Under the pieces are notes generated by a model that was given only the letters and a program-made list of their open reading frames with translations, had not been told where the DNA came from and did no database searches. The translations under genes and the position numbers were made by a program. A DNA stretch of 64,000 nucleotides from Omphiscola glabra (lineage: Eukaryota; Mollusca; Gastropoda; Lymnaeidae): positions 10,696,318-10,760,317 of the forward strand of contig OZ024811.1 in the NCBI GenBank assembly GCA_964017045.1. The letters run 5' to 3'. Positions 46,505-58,198 of the stretch are shown in pieces. How positions within the stretch are numbered: position 1 is the first letter of the stretch; the number at the start of each line of letters is the position of its first letter.

Positions 46505-47345
46505 AAAAAAAAAACCAACAATGTCCTATAATTGGGCCGGTAAGTAAGCGACCAAATTATGCAACGTATATTAACTTAAAACGTTGATATTGTTTAAGCC
46601 AAGCTCTATCTTTATTTGATAATTTTTTCTTTAATAAAAAGAAACAAAAAAAAAACCCCTTATTTTTATTAAAAGTATACAACTTATTTACTTGTAGAAA
46701 CATACATAAAAACTGCAAGTCGTTTGCCGAATGTTTTGTTTGGGTCAGTTTCATTTACAGCACGCTTCGAAAGAATAATAATACAAACGTAAACAAAATA
46801 AAATATTAGTTTTTTTTTAAAAATAGAAAATCTTCCTTTCTGCGGCACGTCTTCACTGTTCAAATTTCAACAAACAAAATGGCGGTGAGATGAAATCGGG
46901 GATTTCTTATAGCGGTTACTTACTCGAGGAAAAAAACTATGATCGGAAGGACAATTTTTTGTTATAATTAGATTGGGGAATTTTTTTTTGGCAATAATAC
47001 ACCTTTTTTTTATATTTTGTTTAAAAGAAAAAACACTAAAAAAAGGGTGCATTTTAAATTTTTTTAAAATCCAACACTACAAGGTACATAAGAGTTAGTT
47101 TGTCTTCTAGTTTATTTCTTTTATAAAGTACTTAATGTCGTACATCTGGAACTAACGCTAGGTTTGCCTCCACCCGGTGTACATTTCTTACTGCTTTAAC
47201 CTTAACGCTGTCCTTCCCGAATTGCTCTTTGAATAAATAAACGTTTTTCCATTGATAAACTTGTCTGACAAACTCATCTTTCTAAATGAAATCATTTTTT
47301 TGTTTACGAATCCTTAACTTATAATACTTCACACTAGATCGGTAG
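46505..47345 (+). repeat. Long diverged repeat, copy 2
   Basis: Partner of 31105-32640, without the 690-bp insertion. It keeps CAATGTCCTATAATTGGGCC, AAGTAAGCGACC, TAAGCCAAGCTCTATCTTT, TAGAAACATACATAAA, GGAACTAACGCT, AACGCTGTCCTTCCCG and TTCTAAATGAAATCATT. It ends about 135 bp before the decayed SLC5 exons. Confidence 0.6.
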
Positions 47346-47479
47346 TAAATAAGTGCTTACAATTTATCGTTTCGTGACATATACTTATAATCATTACTTG
47401 TTTAAATTGCGTTATATTTAAACCATAGAAAAAATTATCACGCACTTTCCCCCTCCAATTTGTATCTTTTTCACAACAG

Positions 47480-47910
47480 CGTGAGCCTCCTGAATGTGTA
47501 CAGCTCGTGCTTTTTGTTGTGTGGCTCATAACCGCTAGAACATTTTCCGTCATCCTTGTAGAGGTGGTTGTTAGTTTTATTACAAAAGATTTGGAAGACT
47601 TTGTCCGTCATCGGAAGGTTGTCATAGAAAGATCTTCGTGGTGGTGACCAAAAAATTAAAACAAAAAAATTAACAAAAGGAATGCATAGAATGTTTCTCG
47701 TGGTCGTGCATTTTACTATAAAATGTTAACATTAGATAGGCATTCTACTCTAAGCTTGTCTGTTTAACGACTCAACGCCACAATCAAACCTCACAGCTGA
47801 ATTAAAATTGTATCTTCATTACCCTAAGTGTTAATCATTGTATCACACAAAGCCCTCGATTCAGATGACATAGATGTAGCGTTTTTAATCAAACTACGTT
47901 ACAAGGTTAA
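47480..47910 (+). pseudogene. Decayed partial copy of SLC5 exons 16 and 18
   Basis: Bases 47480-47586 align with functional exon 16: a preserved acceptor (TTTTTCACAACAG), CCTCCTGAATGTGTACA against CATCCTGGAGTTCTACA, GTCATCCTTGTAGAGG then TGGTTGTTAGTTTTATTACA against GTCATCATCGTAGGCC then TGGTTGTTAGCTTTGTTACA. Similarity runs on into intron sequence (CATAGAAAGATC, CGTGGTGGTGA). Bases 47853-47910 align with exon 18: GATTCAGATGACATAGATGT then AGCGTTTTTAATC against CATTCAGACGAGAAAGATGT then AGAATTTATCATC, after GTATCACACAAAG in place of GTATCATGCCAG. The frame has stops, the second acceptor is altered and exon 17 is missing. It is on the same strand as the intact gene. Confidence 0.75.
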
Positions 47911-47919
47911 TTTCTACCG

Positions 47920-49530
47920 AAAAATCTTCGGAACAGCTGGAAAATGATGTGTAGCAACGCATATCACGTGGTCTTCTATTTTGTGCATAGAAGTGAAACT
48001 GCCTGGAAATCGGAGTGAAGCAAAACGAAAAAAAGTGTACTTGATAAAAATGCTAAAAATGAAGATTTGTCAAAACAAGATGTAGTGGATGGATTCCCGG
48101 AAAAATTATATTTCTGAAAGTCCGTCATCTAGCAATATTGGATAATTTTATAAGTGGACTGATTGTTTCGATGAGGTGGTAAGCATTTCTGATAAGTTCA
48201 GCTCACTCTGGGATCATCTATCAATTCCTCAAGGTGAGCTGCAAATATCAGTGAAGTTCTTGTAATGCTGATAAAGTATTTGCCCTCTGTTCGTCAAACA
48301 AATGTTGGAGAGGGTCAACTGAGTCGTAACGTACCGTTAGTTGGTATTGAACATTTAACCTGTTTTATGATTTGGATCGTATAATAAACAATTCTCGACA
48401 AAGGACTAAAACCCAGCAAGCAAAGAAAACGATACGAAACCTAGTGATACTAACCATACGATTACATTTCAATTTAAAAATACAAATTCAAATATACAGA
48501 AATCTTAAACGTTATCAACTGAAGGAGCACAAGTGAAAAGGTACAATCCTCTAAAATATCGAGGCTAACTTACACAGACGCATAAAAAGTACAAACTTGC
48601 AATTATATAACGTCTTGTAAATGTCTAGAAAAATTAGCAACACAATTTCTCCAGGCTAGGAAAGGCTGGCCGCCTATATATAAGGACTGTAACGTCTCGT
48701 AATTAGGTTCATCTATAATAAATTCGAGAGAATACGAGGTTTTGTACCATAAAAAAGAGTCATAACGTTTATGATTTGGCTATACTTATAACCATGGTAT
48801 CAACATAAGGGAACATCCATACTGTAATATATACAATCACAGAGGGATGTTACAAGGACTATCCAGAAAATACAATCTAGAAATAGCGTCACATTTTAGA
48901 ATTTTATTTCGAAATAAATAAACGTAAACGACCAATTTACAATCAGAAGAGGGATGGATAATATGAATGGCGCAAGACATTTAATGGGTTACACCAACAT
49001 CAAAACAAAGCACAGATAAGACAACTGGTGGTGTCTAAAATTAGGCCTACACATCTGCAATGGAGGTACTGGATTGCTTGAAAAGATACGAGCTGAAAGG
49101 GCTAATTTCGTATTTTGCTCTCTGTTCCTGCCACGCTCGCATCGTCAGCGCGATCGGTCAACAAACTAAAGCTGATACGAAATATGTAAGATAGACCATG
49201 TCACAGGGGTCACTGTTAGATATGGGAAGACATAGAATAAGACTGAGCTTGGAAGAATTTTTTTTAAAATTCTGATAAAGTGATTCGCAATTTTACCCGC
49301 AAAAAGTTTAGGAAATCAAGCAGAGTAAAAGTGGAATAACCTCTAAATTATAATAACGGATGAATTTGTAACCACTCTAGTGTTAAATTCATTGCTTATA
49401 TATATTATTTCATTATTGTTTGCTTACTAATATACTCATTTACATGTTTTTCTTTTCTTTTACATAAGTTCCTGATGTCCTTTTAATATATTTTCAAATA
49501 GGTTTGAATGTAATAGATAAAGCATCTATA
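47920..49530. other. Unrecognised intergenic sequence
   Basis: Less AT-rich than the surroundings in places, with short open pieces. Around 48120-48330 disjoint plus-strand frames suggest a degraded protein (LDNFISGLIVSMRW, SLWDHLSIPQGELQISVK) that loosely resembles the end of hAT-type transposases. The resemblance is too weak for a call. The interval 48420-49380 likewise has scattered coding-like patches but nothing I can name. Confidence 0.25.
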
Positions 49531-52500
49531 TCTATATATATAAAAATGAATGTATGTATGTATGTATGTTTGTCTCGTATGCGCTCCCACACCATTCATG
49601 CGATTGCAACAAAACTTTGGTGAGTTGTTGGCCACCTACCTGGGCATTTAACTGCGACATTAAAAAACTTTTCAATTATTTCGTTTTCGGCCGTTGGCCA
49701 TTCATTCGTTTTTTTTCTTATAAGAGCTTTGTAAAAAATATTTCCGTCTGCGCTCCTACGCCATTCGTCTGAATGCGCTAAATCTTGGGTAAAATGTTAC
49801 AAGCACGCCCACAAAGGTTTGGAAATAATTATAAACGTTTTAAAATATTCCGTTTTGAGCCAGGGGCCCCGTGTTCGTTTTTTCTTATATGAGCTATATA
49901 AATATAGTTTCAAACCGTATGCGCTCCTACACCATTTATGCGATTGCGACAAAACATTGTAGAGTTGTATTCCATAAGCTTGCGCATTTTACTGGGTCAT
50001 TATAACACTTTTAAAATATTTTGTTTTGGGCGTTGGCCCCAAAATCGTTTTTTTTTCTTATATGAGCTTTGTAAACAATAGATTTCGTCTGCGCTCCTAC
50101 ACCATTTATTCGAATACGCTAAAACTTTGACGAGATGTTGCGAGCATGCCCACAAAGGTTTCTAAATTTATACAACCGTTTTCAAATATTCCGTTTTGAG
50201 CCAGGGGCCCCATGTTCGTTTTTTCTTATATGAGCTATATAAATATAGTTTCAAACCGAATGCGCTCCTACACCATTCATGCGATTGCGACAAAACATTG
50301 GAGAGTTGTATTCCATAAGCTCGCGCATTTTACTGAGTCATTATAACACTTTTAAAATATTTTGTTTTGGCCGTTGGCCCCAAAATCGTTTTTTTTTCTT
50401 ATATGAGCATTGTAAACTATAGGTTTCGTCTGCGCTCCTACACCATTTATTCGAATACGCTAAAACTTTGACGAGATGTTGCGATCATGCCCACAAAGGT
50501 TTCTAAATTATTACAACTATTTTAAAATATTCCGTTTTGAGCCAGGGGCCCCATGTTCATATTTTCTTAAAGGAGCTATATAAATATAATTTCAAACCGT
50601 ATGCGCTCCTACACCATTCATGCGATTGCAACAAAACTTTGTTGAAAGGTTGTCCATAAGGTCGCCCATGTTAATGAGTAATTACATTACTTTTAAAATA
50701 TTCCGTTTTCAGCCGTTGTTCCCAAATTCTTTTTTTTCTTATATGAGCTTTGTACAAAATAATTTCTGTATGCGCTCCTATATCATTTATCTGAATGCGA
50801 TAAAACTTTAGTAAAATGTTTTACCCAAGTCCGCAAAGCTTTTCAAATTATTACAACCGTTTAAAATATTCTTTTTTGAGCCAGGGGCCCTAAGTTCTAT
50901 TTTTCCTATATGAGCTATACAAATACAATTTCAAACAGAGCTAATGTGTGGATGGATAGATTTTTAATAAAATACAAATAGCGACATTAAATTGTGTGTG
51001 TCACATAGTAATTAGGTTTCTGAAGTAGTTACAACACTTTTAAAATAATCCGTTTTTGGCCGTTGGCCCCAAAATCGTTATTTTTCTTATATGAGCTTTG
51101 TAAAAAATAATATCCGTATGCACTCCTATACCATTTATCTGAATGCGATACAACTTCAGTAATATGTTTCTCTTTTTTTAATTTTGTGATATAATAAGTA
51201 GGTTTCTGAAGTAATACAACAATTCTACAATATTCCGTTTGTGGCCGGGGGTCTTAATTCGTTTTCCACCATTTATTATCTATATAATTATCGTATGCAT
51301 TCCTATACCATTCATCCGATTGCGATAAAAACTTTGGTGAATTGATATGCGCGCTCCCGCAAATGTTTCTAAATTAGAACAACATTTTACAATATTTCGC
51401 ATGGGCCGATGTCCTTAAATTCGTTTTGTTTTCTTTAACAAATTGTATCAAAATAATTTCAAACGGAGCTATCAACTCAACCGCCCTTGAACAAATGCCA
51501 ACAGACATCAATTTGTAGCAAGAGCAGAGAAAACACGTTTTTGCATGTTTAGTGTAGAGAGTATTTTTGTTGTTTTTATTAATAAGCTTGAATTTTGTGA
51601 CGTATTTTAGAATCGGATATAGCTTTGTAAATGTGTTGTGATTTTGAATAGCAATGATGTAGTAATACATCTATTATATAAGAATGATCTATGCTGACCG
51701 TAACTCACAAAGAACCGATACGATTTAAATACGTTCCCATTTTTTAAAACAATCATAATTTTCTTCTATTATTTTAAGGAACTCGAATTAATGGTAATGC
51801 GAAAAATATATTGTATATTCGCTTTAATTTTAATAAAATTTTAAGTATTAATAATATAAATTACAAATAAATCTGGAGTAACAACTAACAACTATTTTAA
51901 ACATTTTATATGTGGTTGAAAGTTATGAAAATTAATAAAACAAATTATAATCAAAGAATTACACTGTAATCACATTTATCGGGGAAACCAAAACATCTGT
52001 TGATTGTAGTGCATTTTTTAAGTACGTTCCAAATATTGCGTACTAAAAGTAAAATTAATTTGTTCTAAATAATAACGCAAATGACATCAGAACTCAAATT
52101 GTCTATTTATTCAATGCAAAAATTTATCTGATTTAATAACCGCGCCTAATAAAATTGATAATGTATTTCCCCGTTCCTAAAAGTAAAATTAATAAATATA
52201 ATAGATTGCTTTTTAAATTGCTACAATTTAAAAAATGAAATAAAATTTTTGCTTTTTATTTTTAACGTTTAATAAATTTTTACTTTTATTCTTTCCAAAA
52301 ATATACATTTATGAAATTTATAAATTAATAAAATAAATATAAAAAAAACCTAAACTTTAAATATACTTTTAATACGAAAATGCCGTTTAATGCAATCAGT
52401 GCAGCGAAACTACATATCCAAATAGCATCCACTAATGCACTTATCACTCATTTAAATAAGAACAAAGCATTTGAAATGCAAAAAAAATTGTTTTTGCGTA

Positions 52501-53464
52501 AGTGGATTACAATCCCGTGGATGATTTTATTAATTTCTTTAAAACTCTGTTTGGGGGAGGGGGAAGTTGACAAAATGAATTTGACAAATAATTTGCCTTC
52601 TTAGGTACATATATATGGGGGTTAGGAAATAGAGTGTGTACAATTTTATATCTTTAAATCCAATGATATTACTGTTGTGAAAAATAGATGCTATATTCTC
52701 ATTTTACGAATTAAGAAAATAAATGACGTTAACACAACGTAAGTAGATTTACAAAAGTATATCCATGAATATCAAAACCCATTCATTTTACAAAGAATTA
52801 CCAGTTTTGTACCGGGGCCCTATAGTAGTTTTTCTTTCTAATATGAGCTATTTAAATATAATGTCCGTATGAGTTCCTATACTATTCATCTGAATGCGAT
52901 AAACTTTCAGTGAGTTGTTGTGTGCAGCCCCGCATTAGGTTTCTAAAGAAGTGCAAATATTTTACAATATTCCGCTTTGGGCCGGGGGCCTTAAATTCTT
53001 TTTTTTTTCTTATATGAGCTATGTAAATATAACGTCAAACAGAGCTATTACATAAGTGGGTGGAATTACATTAAATATAAACTGTGACATTTCATTTTGT
53101 ATATGTGACTTAATAAATAGGTTTCTGATTTAGTACAAATATTTCACAATATTACTTTTGGGGCCGGGGGCCCTAAATTTGTTTATATGTAATAAATGAG
53201 TCATATAAATATAATTTCAAACATAGCTATTTCATGGGGGTATCAATCGCTATAAGTTTTGGGACTAAATTTCGAAAATCCATGCTTCCCACACGGGCAG
53301 CTGCGTGTGGTCTGCTGACACTTCTTAAAACCTTCTAATTAATTCGAATACGCACCAGACGTTTAAAAAAAGGTGGTTATTAGAAGAACTTACAACAAAA
53401 TTATTAAAACACAGACACTTTATTTCGATGAGTGGCATTGCAACGCATGCCGGGTACTCGCTAG
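49531..53464 (+). mobile_element. Non-autonomous Helitron, tandem copy A
   Basis: 3934 bp. It starts TCTATATATATAAAAATGAA after an A and ends with the hairpin-forming GGCATTGCAACGCATGCC, GGGTACTCGCTAG. The first 1.3 kb consists of about eight 170-bp tandem units. The middle (51680-52760) is AT-rich unique sequence also found at 230-700. Near the end (53247-53333) is a decayed Helitron helicase motif. There is no rolling-circle initiator domain, so it depends on another element. Repeated TATATGAGCTATATAAATAT blocks and GGGGCCCC motifs mark the family. Confidence 0.88.
53247..53333 (+). pseudogene. Decayed Helitron helicase C-terminus, copy A
   Basis: The frame reads SL, stop, VLGLNFENPCFPHGQLRVVC, stop, HFLKPSN. 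The core matches the PIF1-like helicase end G-x-N-x-ENPCFSHGQLYVAxSRV of Helitron proteins. The same frame occurs in copy B at 57179 and, better preserved, on the minus strand at 63850-63966. Confidence 0.8.
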
Positions 53465-56400
53465 TTATATATATAAAAATGAATGTATGTATGTATGTAT
53501 GTTTGTCTCGTATGCGCTCCCACACCATTCATGCGATTGCAACAAAACTTTGGTGAGTTGTTGGCCACCTACCTGGGCATTTAACTGCGACATTAAAAAA
53601 CTTTTCAATTATTTCGTTTTCGGCCGTTGGCCATTCATTCGTTTTTTTTCTTATACGAGCTTTGTAAAAAATATTTCCGTCTGCGCTCCTACACCATTCG
53701 TCTGAATGCGCTAAATCTTGGGCAAAATGTTACAAGCACGCCCACAAAGGTTTGGAAATAATTATAAACGTTTTAAAATATTCCGTTTTGAGCCAGGGGC
53801 CCCGTGTTCGTTTTTTCTTATATGAGCTATATAAATATAGTTTCAAACCGTATGCGCTCCTACACCATTTATGCGATTGCGACAAAACATTGTAGAGTTG
53901 TATTCCATAAGCTTGCGCATTTTACTGGGTCATTATAACACTTTTAAAATATTTTGTTTTGGCCGTTGGCCCCAAAATCGTTTTTTTTTCTTATATGAGC
54001 TTTGTAAACAATAGATTTCGTCTGCGCTCCTACACCATTTATTCGAATACGCTAAAACTTTGACGAGATGTTGCGAGCATGCCCACAAAGGTTTCTAAAT
54101 TTATACAACCGTTTTAAAATATTCCGTTTTGAGCCAGGGGCCCCATGTTCGTTTTTTCTTATATGAGCTATATAAATATAGTTTCAAACCGAATGCGCTC
54201 CTACACCATTCATGCGATTGCGACAAAACATTGGAGAGTTGTATTCTATAAGCTCGCGCATTTTACTGAGTCATTATAACACTTTTAAAATATTTTGTTT
54301 TGGCCGTTGGCCCCAAAATCGTTTTTTTTTCTTATATGAGCATTGTAAACTATAGGTTTCGTCTGCGCTCCTACACCATTTATTCGAATACGCTAAAACT
54401 TTGACGAGATGTTGCGATTATGCCCACAAAGGTTTCTAAATTATTACAACTATTTTAAAATATTCCGTTTTGAGCCAGGGGCCCCATGTTCATTTTTTCT
54501 TAAAGGAGCTATATAAATATAATTTCAAACCGTATGCGCTCCTACACCATTCATGCGATTGCAACAAAACTTTGTTGAAAGGTTGTCCATAAGGTCGCCC
54601 ATGTTAATGAGTAATTACATTACTTTTAAAATATTCCGTTTTCAGCCGTTGTTCCCAAATTCTTTTTTTTCTTATATGAGCTTTGTACAAAATAATTTCT
54701 GTATGCGCTCCTATATCATTTATCTGAATGCGATAAAACTTTAGTAAAATGTTTTACCCAAGTCCGCAAAGCTTTTCAAATTATTACAACCGTTTAAAAT
54801 ATTCTTTTTTGAGCCAGGGGCCCTAAGTTCTATTTTTCCTATATGAGCTATACAAATACAATTTCAAACAGAGCTAATGTGTGGATGGATAGATTTTTAA
54901 TAAAATACAAATAGCGACATTAAATTGTGTGTGTCACATAGTAATTAGGTTTCTGAAGTAGTTACAACACTTTTAAAATAATCCGTTTTTGGCCGTTGGC
55001 CCCAAAATCGTTATTTTTCTTATATGAGCTTTGTAAAAAATAATATCCGTATGCACTCCTATACCATTTATCTGAATGCGATACAACTTCAGTAATATGT
55101 TTCTCTTTTTTTAATTTTGTGATATAATAAGTAGGTTTCTGAAGTAATACAACAATTCTACAATATTCCGTTTGTGGCCGGGGGCCTTAATTCGTTTTCC
55201 ACCATTTATTATCTATATAATTATCGTATGCATTCCTATACCATTCATCCGATTGCGATAAAAACTTTGGTGAATTGATATGCGCGCTCCCGCAAATGTT
55301 TCTAAATTAGAACAACATTTTACAATATTTCGCATGGGCCGATGTCCTTAAATTCGTTTTGTTTTCTTTAACAAATTTTATCAAAATAATTTCAAACGGA
55401 GCTATCAACTCAACCGCCCTTGAACAAATGCCAATAGACATCAATTTGTAGCAAGAGCAGAGAAAACACGTTTTTGCATGTTTAGTGTAGAGAGTATTTT
55501 TGTTGTTTTTATTAATAAGCTTGAATTTTGTGACGTATTTTAGAATCGGATATAGCTTTGTAAATGTGTTGTGATTTTGAATAGCAATGATGTAGTAATA
55601 CATCTATTATATAAGAATGATCTATGCTGACCGTAACTCACAAAGAACCGATACGATTTAAATACGTTCCCATTTTTTAAAACAATCATAATTTTCTTCT
55701 ATTATTTTAAGGAACTCGAATTAATGGTAATGCGAAAAATATATTGTATATTCGCTTTAATTTTAATAAAATTTTAAGTATTAATAATATAAATTACAAA
55801 TAAATCTGGAGTAACAACTAACAACTATTTTAAACATTTTATATGTGGTTGAAAGTTATGAAAATTAATAAAACAAATTATAATCAAAGAATTACACTGT
55901 AATCACATTTATCGGGGAAACAAAAACATCTGTTGATTGTAGTGCATTTTTTAAGTACGTTCCAAATATTGCGTACTAAAAGTAAAATTAATTTGTTCTA
56001 AATAATAACGCAAATGACCTCAGAACTCAAATTGTCTATTTATTCAATGCAAAAATGTATCTGATTTAATAACCGCGCCTAATAAAATTGATAATGTATT
56101 TCCCCGTTCCTAAAAGTAAAATTAATAAATATAATAGATTGCTTTTTAAATTGCTACAATTTAAAAAATGAAATAAAATTTTTGCTTTTTATTTTTAACG
56201 TTTAATAAATTTTTACTTTTATTCTTTCCAAAAATATACATTTATGAAATTTATAAATTAATAAAATAAATATAAAAAAACCCTAACCTTTAAATATACT
56301 TTTAATACGAAAATGCCGTTTAATGCAATCAGTGCAGCGAAACTACATATCCAAATAGCATCCACTAATGCACTTATCACTCATTTAAATAAGAACAAAG

Positions 56401-57396
56401 CATTTGAAATGCAAAAAAAATGTTTTTGCGTAAGTGGATTACAATCCCGTGGATGATTTTATTAATTTCTTTAAAACTCTGTTTGGGGGAGGGGGAAGTT
56501 GACAAAATGAATTTGACAAATAATTTGCCTTCTTAGGTACATATATATGGGGGTTAGGAAATAGAGTGTGTACAATTTTATATCTTTAAATCCAATGATA
56601 TTACTGTTGTGAAAAATAGATGCTATATTCTCATTTTACGAATTAAGAAAATAAATGACGTTAACACAACGTAAGTACATTTACAAAAGTATATCCATGA
56701 ATATCAAAACCCATTCATTTTACAAAGAATTACCAGTTTTGGACCGGGGCCCTATAGTAGTTTTTCTTTCTAATATGAGCTATTTAAATATAATGTCCGT
56801 ATGAGTTCCTATACTATTCATCTGAATACGATAAACTTTCAGTGAGTTGTTGTGTGCAGGCCCGCATTAGGTTTCTAAAGAAGTGCAAATATTTTACAAT
56901 ATTCCGCTTTGGGCCGGGGGCCTTAAATTCTTTTTTTTTTCTTATATGAGCTATGTAAATATAACGTCAAACAGAGCTATTACATAAGTGGGTGGAATTA
57001 CATTAAATATAAACTGTGACATTTCATTTTGTATATGTGACTTAATAAATAGGTTTCTGATTTAGTACAAATATTTCACAATATTACTTTTGGGGCCGGG
57101 GGCCCTAAATTTGTTTATATGTAATAAATGAGTCATATAAATATAATTTCAAACATAGCTATTTCATGGGGGTATCAATCGCTATAAGTTTTGGGACTAA
57201 ATTTCGAAAATCCATGCTTCCCACACGGGCAGCTGCGTGTGGTCTGCTGACACTTCTTAAAACCTTCTAATTAATTCGAATACGCACCAGACGTTTAAAA
57301 AAAGGTGGTTATTAGAAGAACTTACAACAAAATTATTAAAACACAGACACTTTATTTCGATGAGTGGCATTGCAACGCATGCCGGGTACTCGCTAG
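53465..57396 (+). mobile_element. Non-autonomous Helitron, tandem copy B
   Basis: 3932 bp, starting TTATATATATAAAAATGAAT immediately after the CTAG of copy A, with no host base between, and ending CTAG followed by T. It matches copy A nearly base for base; differences are scattered single substitutions and one- or two-base indels. It shares copy A's 170-bp array, AT-rich middle and decayed helicase end. The 38 bp after it lead to the MULE. Confidence 0.88.
57179..57265 (+). pseudogene. Decayed Helitron helicase C-terminus, copy B
   Basis: Identical in frame and stops to the fragment in copy A (GLNFENPCFPHGQLRVVC then stop). The shared stops show the decay came before the tandem pair formed. 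Confidence 0.8.
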
Positions 57397-57439
57397 TAAT
57401 TAAATAATTTATTTTGTGAGAACCCAAATGAAGTCGTAT

Positions 57440-57725
57440 CCGGAAAATTGATCGAAAGAAATTTCGTCGACGCTAAATTGATTGACGGAAGTTTGGTCGA
57501 ACGGAAATTTGATCAACGGAAGTTTGGTCGAACGGATATTTGATCGAACGGAAGTTTGGTCGAACGGAATTATGATCGAACGGAATTTTGATCGAACGGA
57601 AGTTTGATCGAACGGAAATTTGATCGAACGGAAGTTTGATCGAACGGAATTTTGATCGAACGGAAGTTTGGTCGAACGGAAATTTGATCGAACGGAAATT
57701 TCGTCGACGGAAATTTGGTCGATTT
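57440..57725 (+). repeat. MULE left terminal inverted repeat built of 16-bp units
   Basis: CCGGAAAATTGATCGAAAGA and AATTTCGTCGACG lead into about 15 copies of GATCGAACGGAAATTT and its variants (GGTCGAACGGAAGTTT). The right end repeats the same order inverted. Confidence 0.9.
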
Positions 57726-58198
57726 TTTTTTTAATCTAAGAGGTGCCAGTGAGAAATGTAGATATTGTAATTTGTTCGAATGTTAGTTTGTTCGAGCGAA
57801 ATTTTGTTGGATTCTTCTTTTCATTTTTCTTGTAAATAAATTTTAAGTTTAAGACTTGCGAGTGAGAAATATGGAGATCTTTTCGAAAGGATGTGTGTCC
57901 GAAAGGAATTTTGTTCAAACTTAAAAATACGAAGCAGTAGCTATTTAATCATTGAGAAATTAACGTATTGAGTTAATATTTAAATACCACCACTAAAACG
58001 TTTTTAAAATGAATTCTTTCGATCATTTTTATTTCATCTTTATCTTTGCGACGTTTTTTATACAAATTCTTAGAAAATCGGATAACCTCATTTGAATGTG
58101 TGACGCGGGACAACCTTGATTTCTAACAACAAAAGCTCTTATTTTTTCGGTAATTAGATTTAGTGTCATTAAACAGATGGGTAGTCCTTAAATGATAG

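Noticed and set aside
48120..48330. hAT transposase C-terminus
   Set aside because: The resemblance is patchy, frames are broken and no terminal inverted repeats or target duplication were found nearby.
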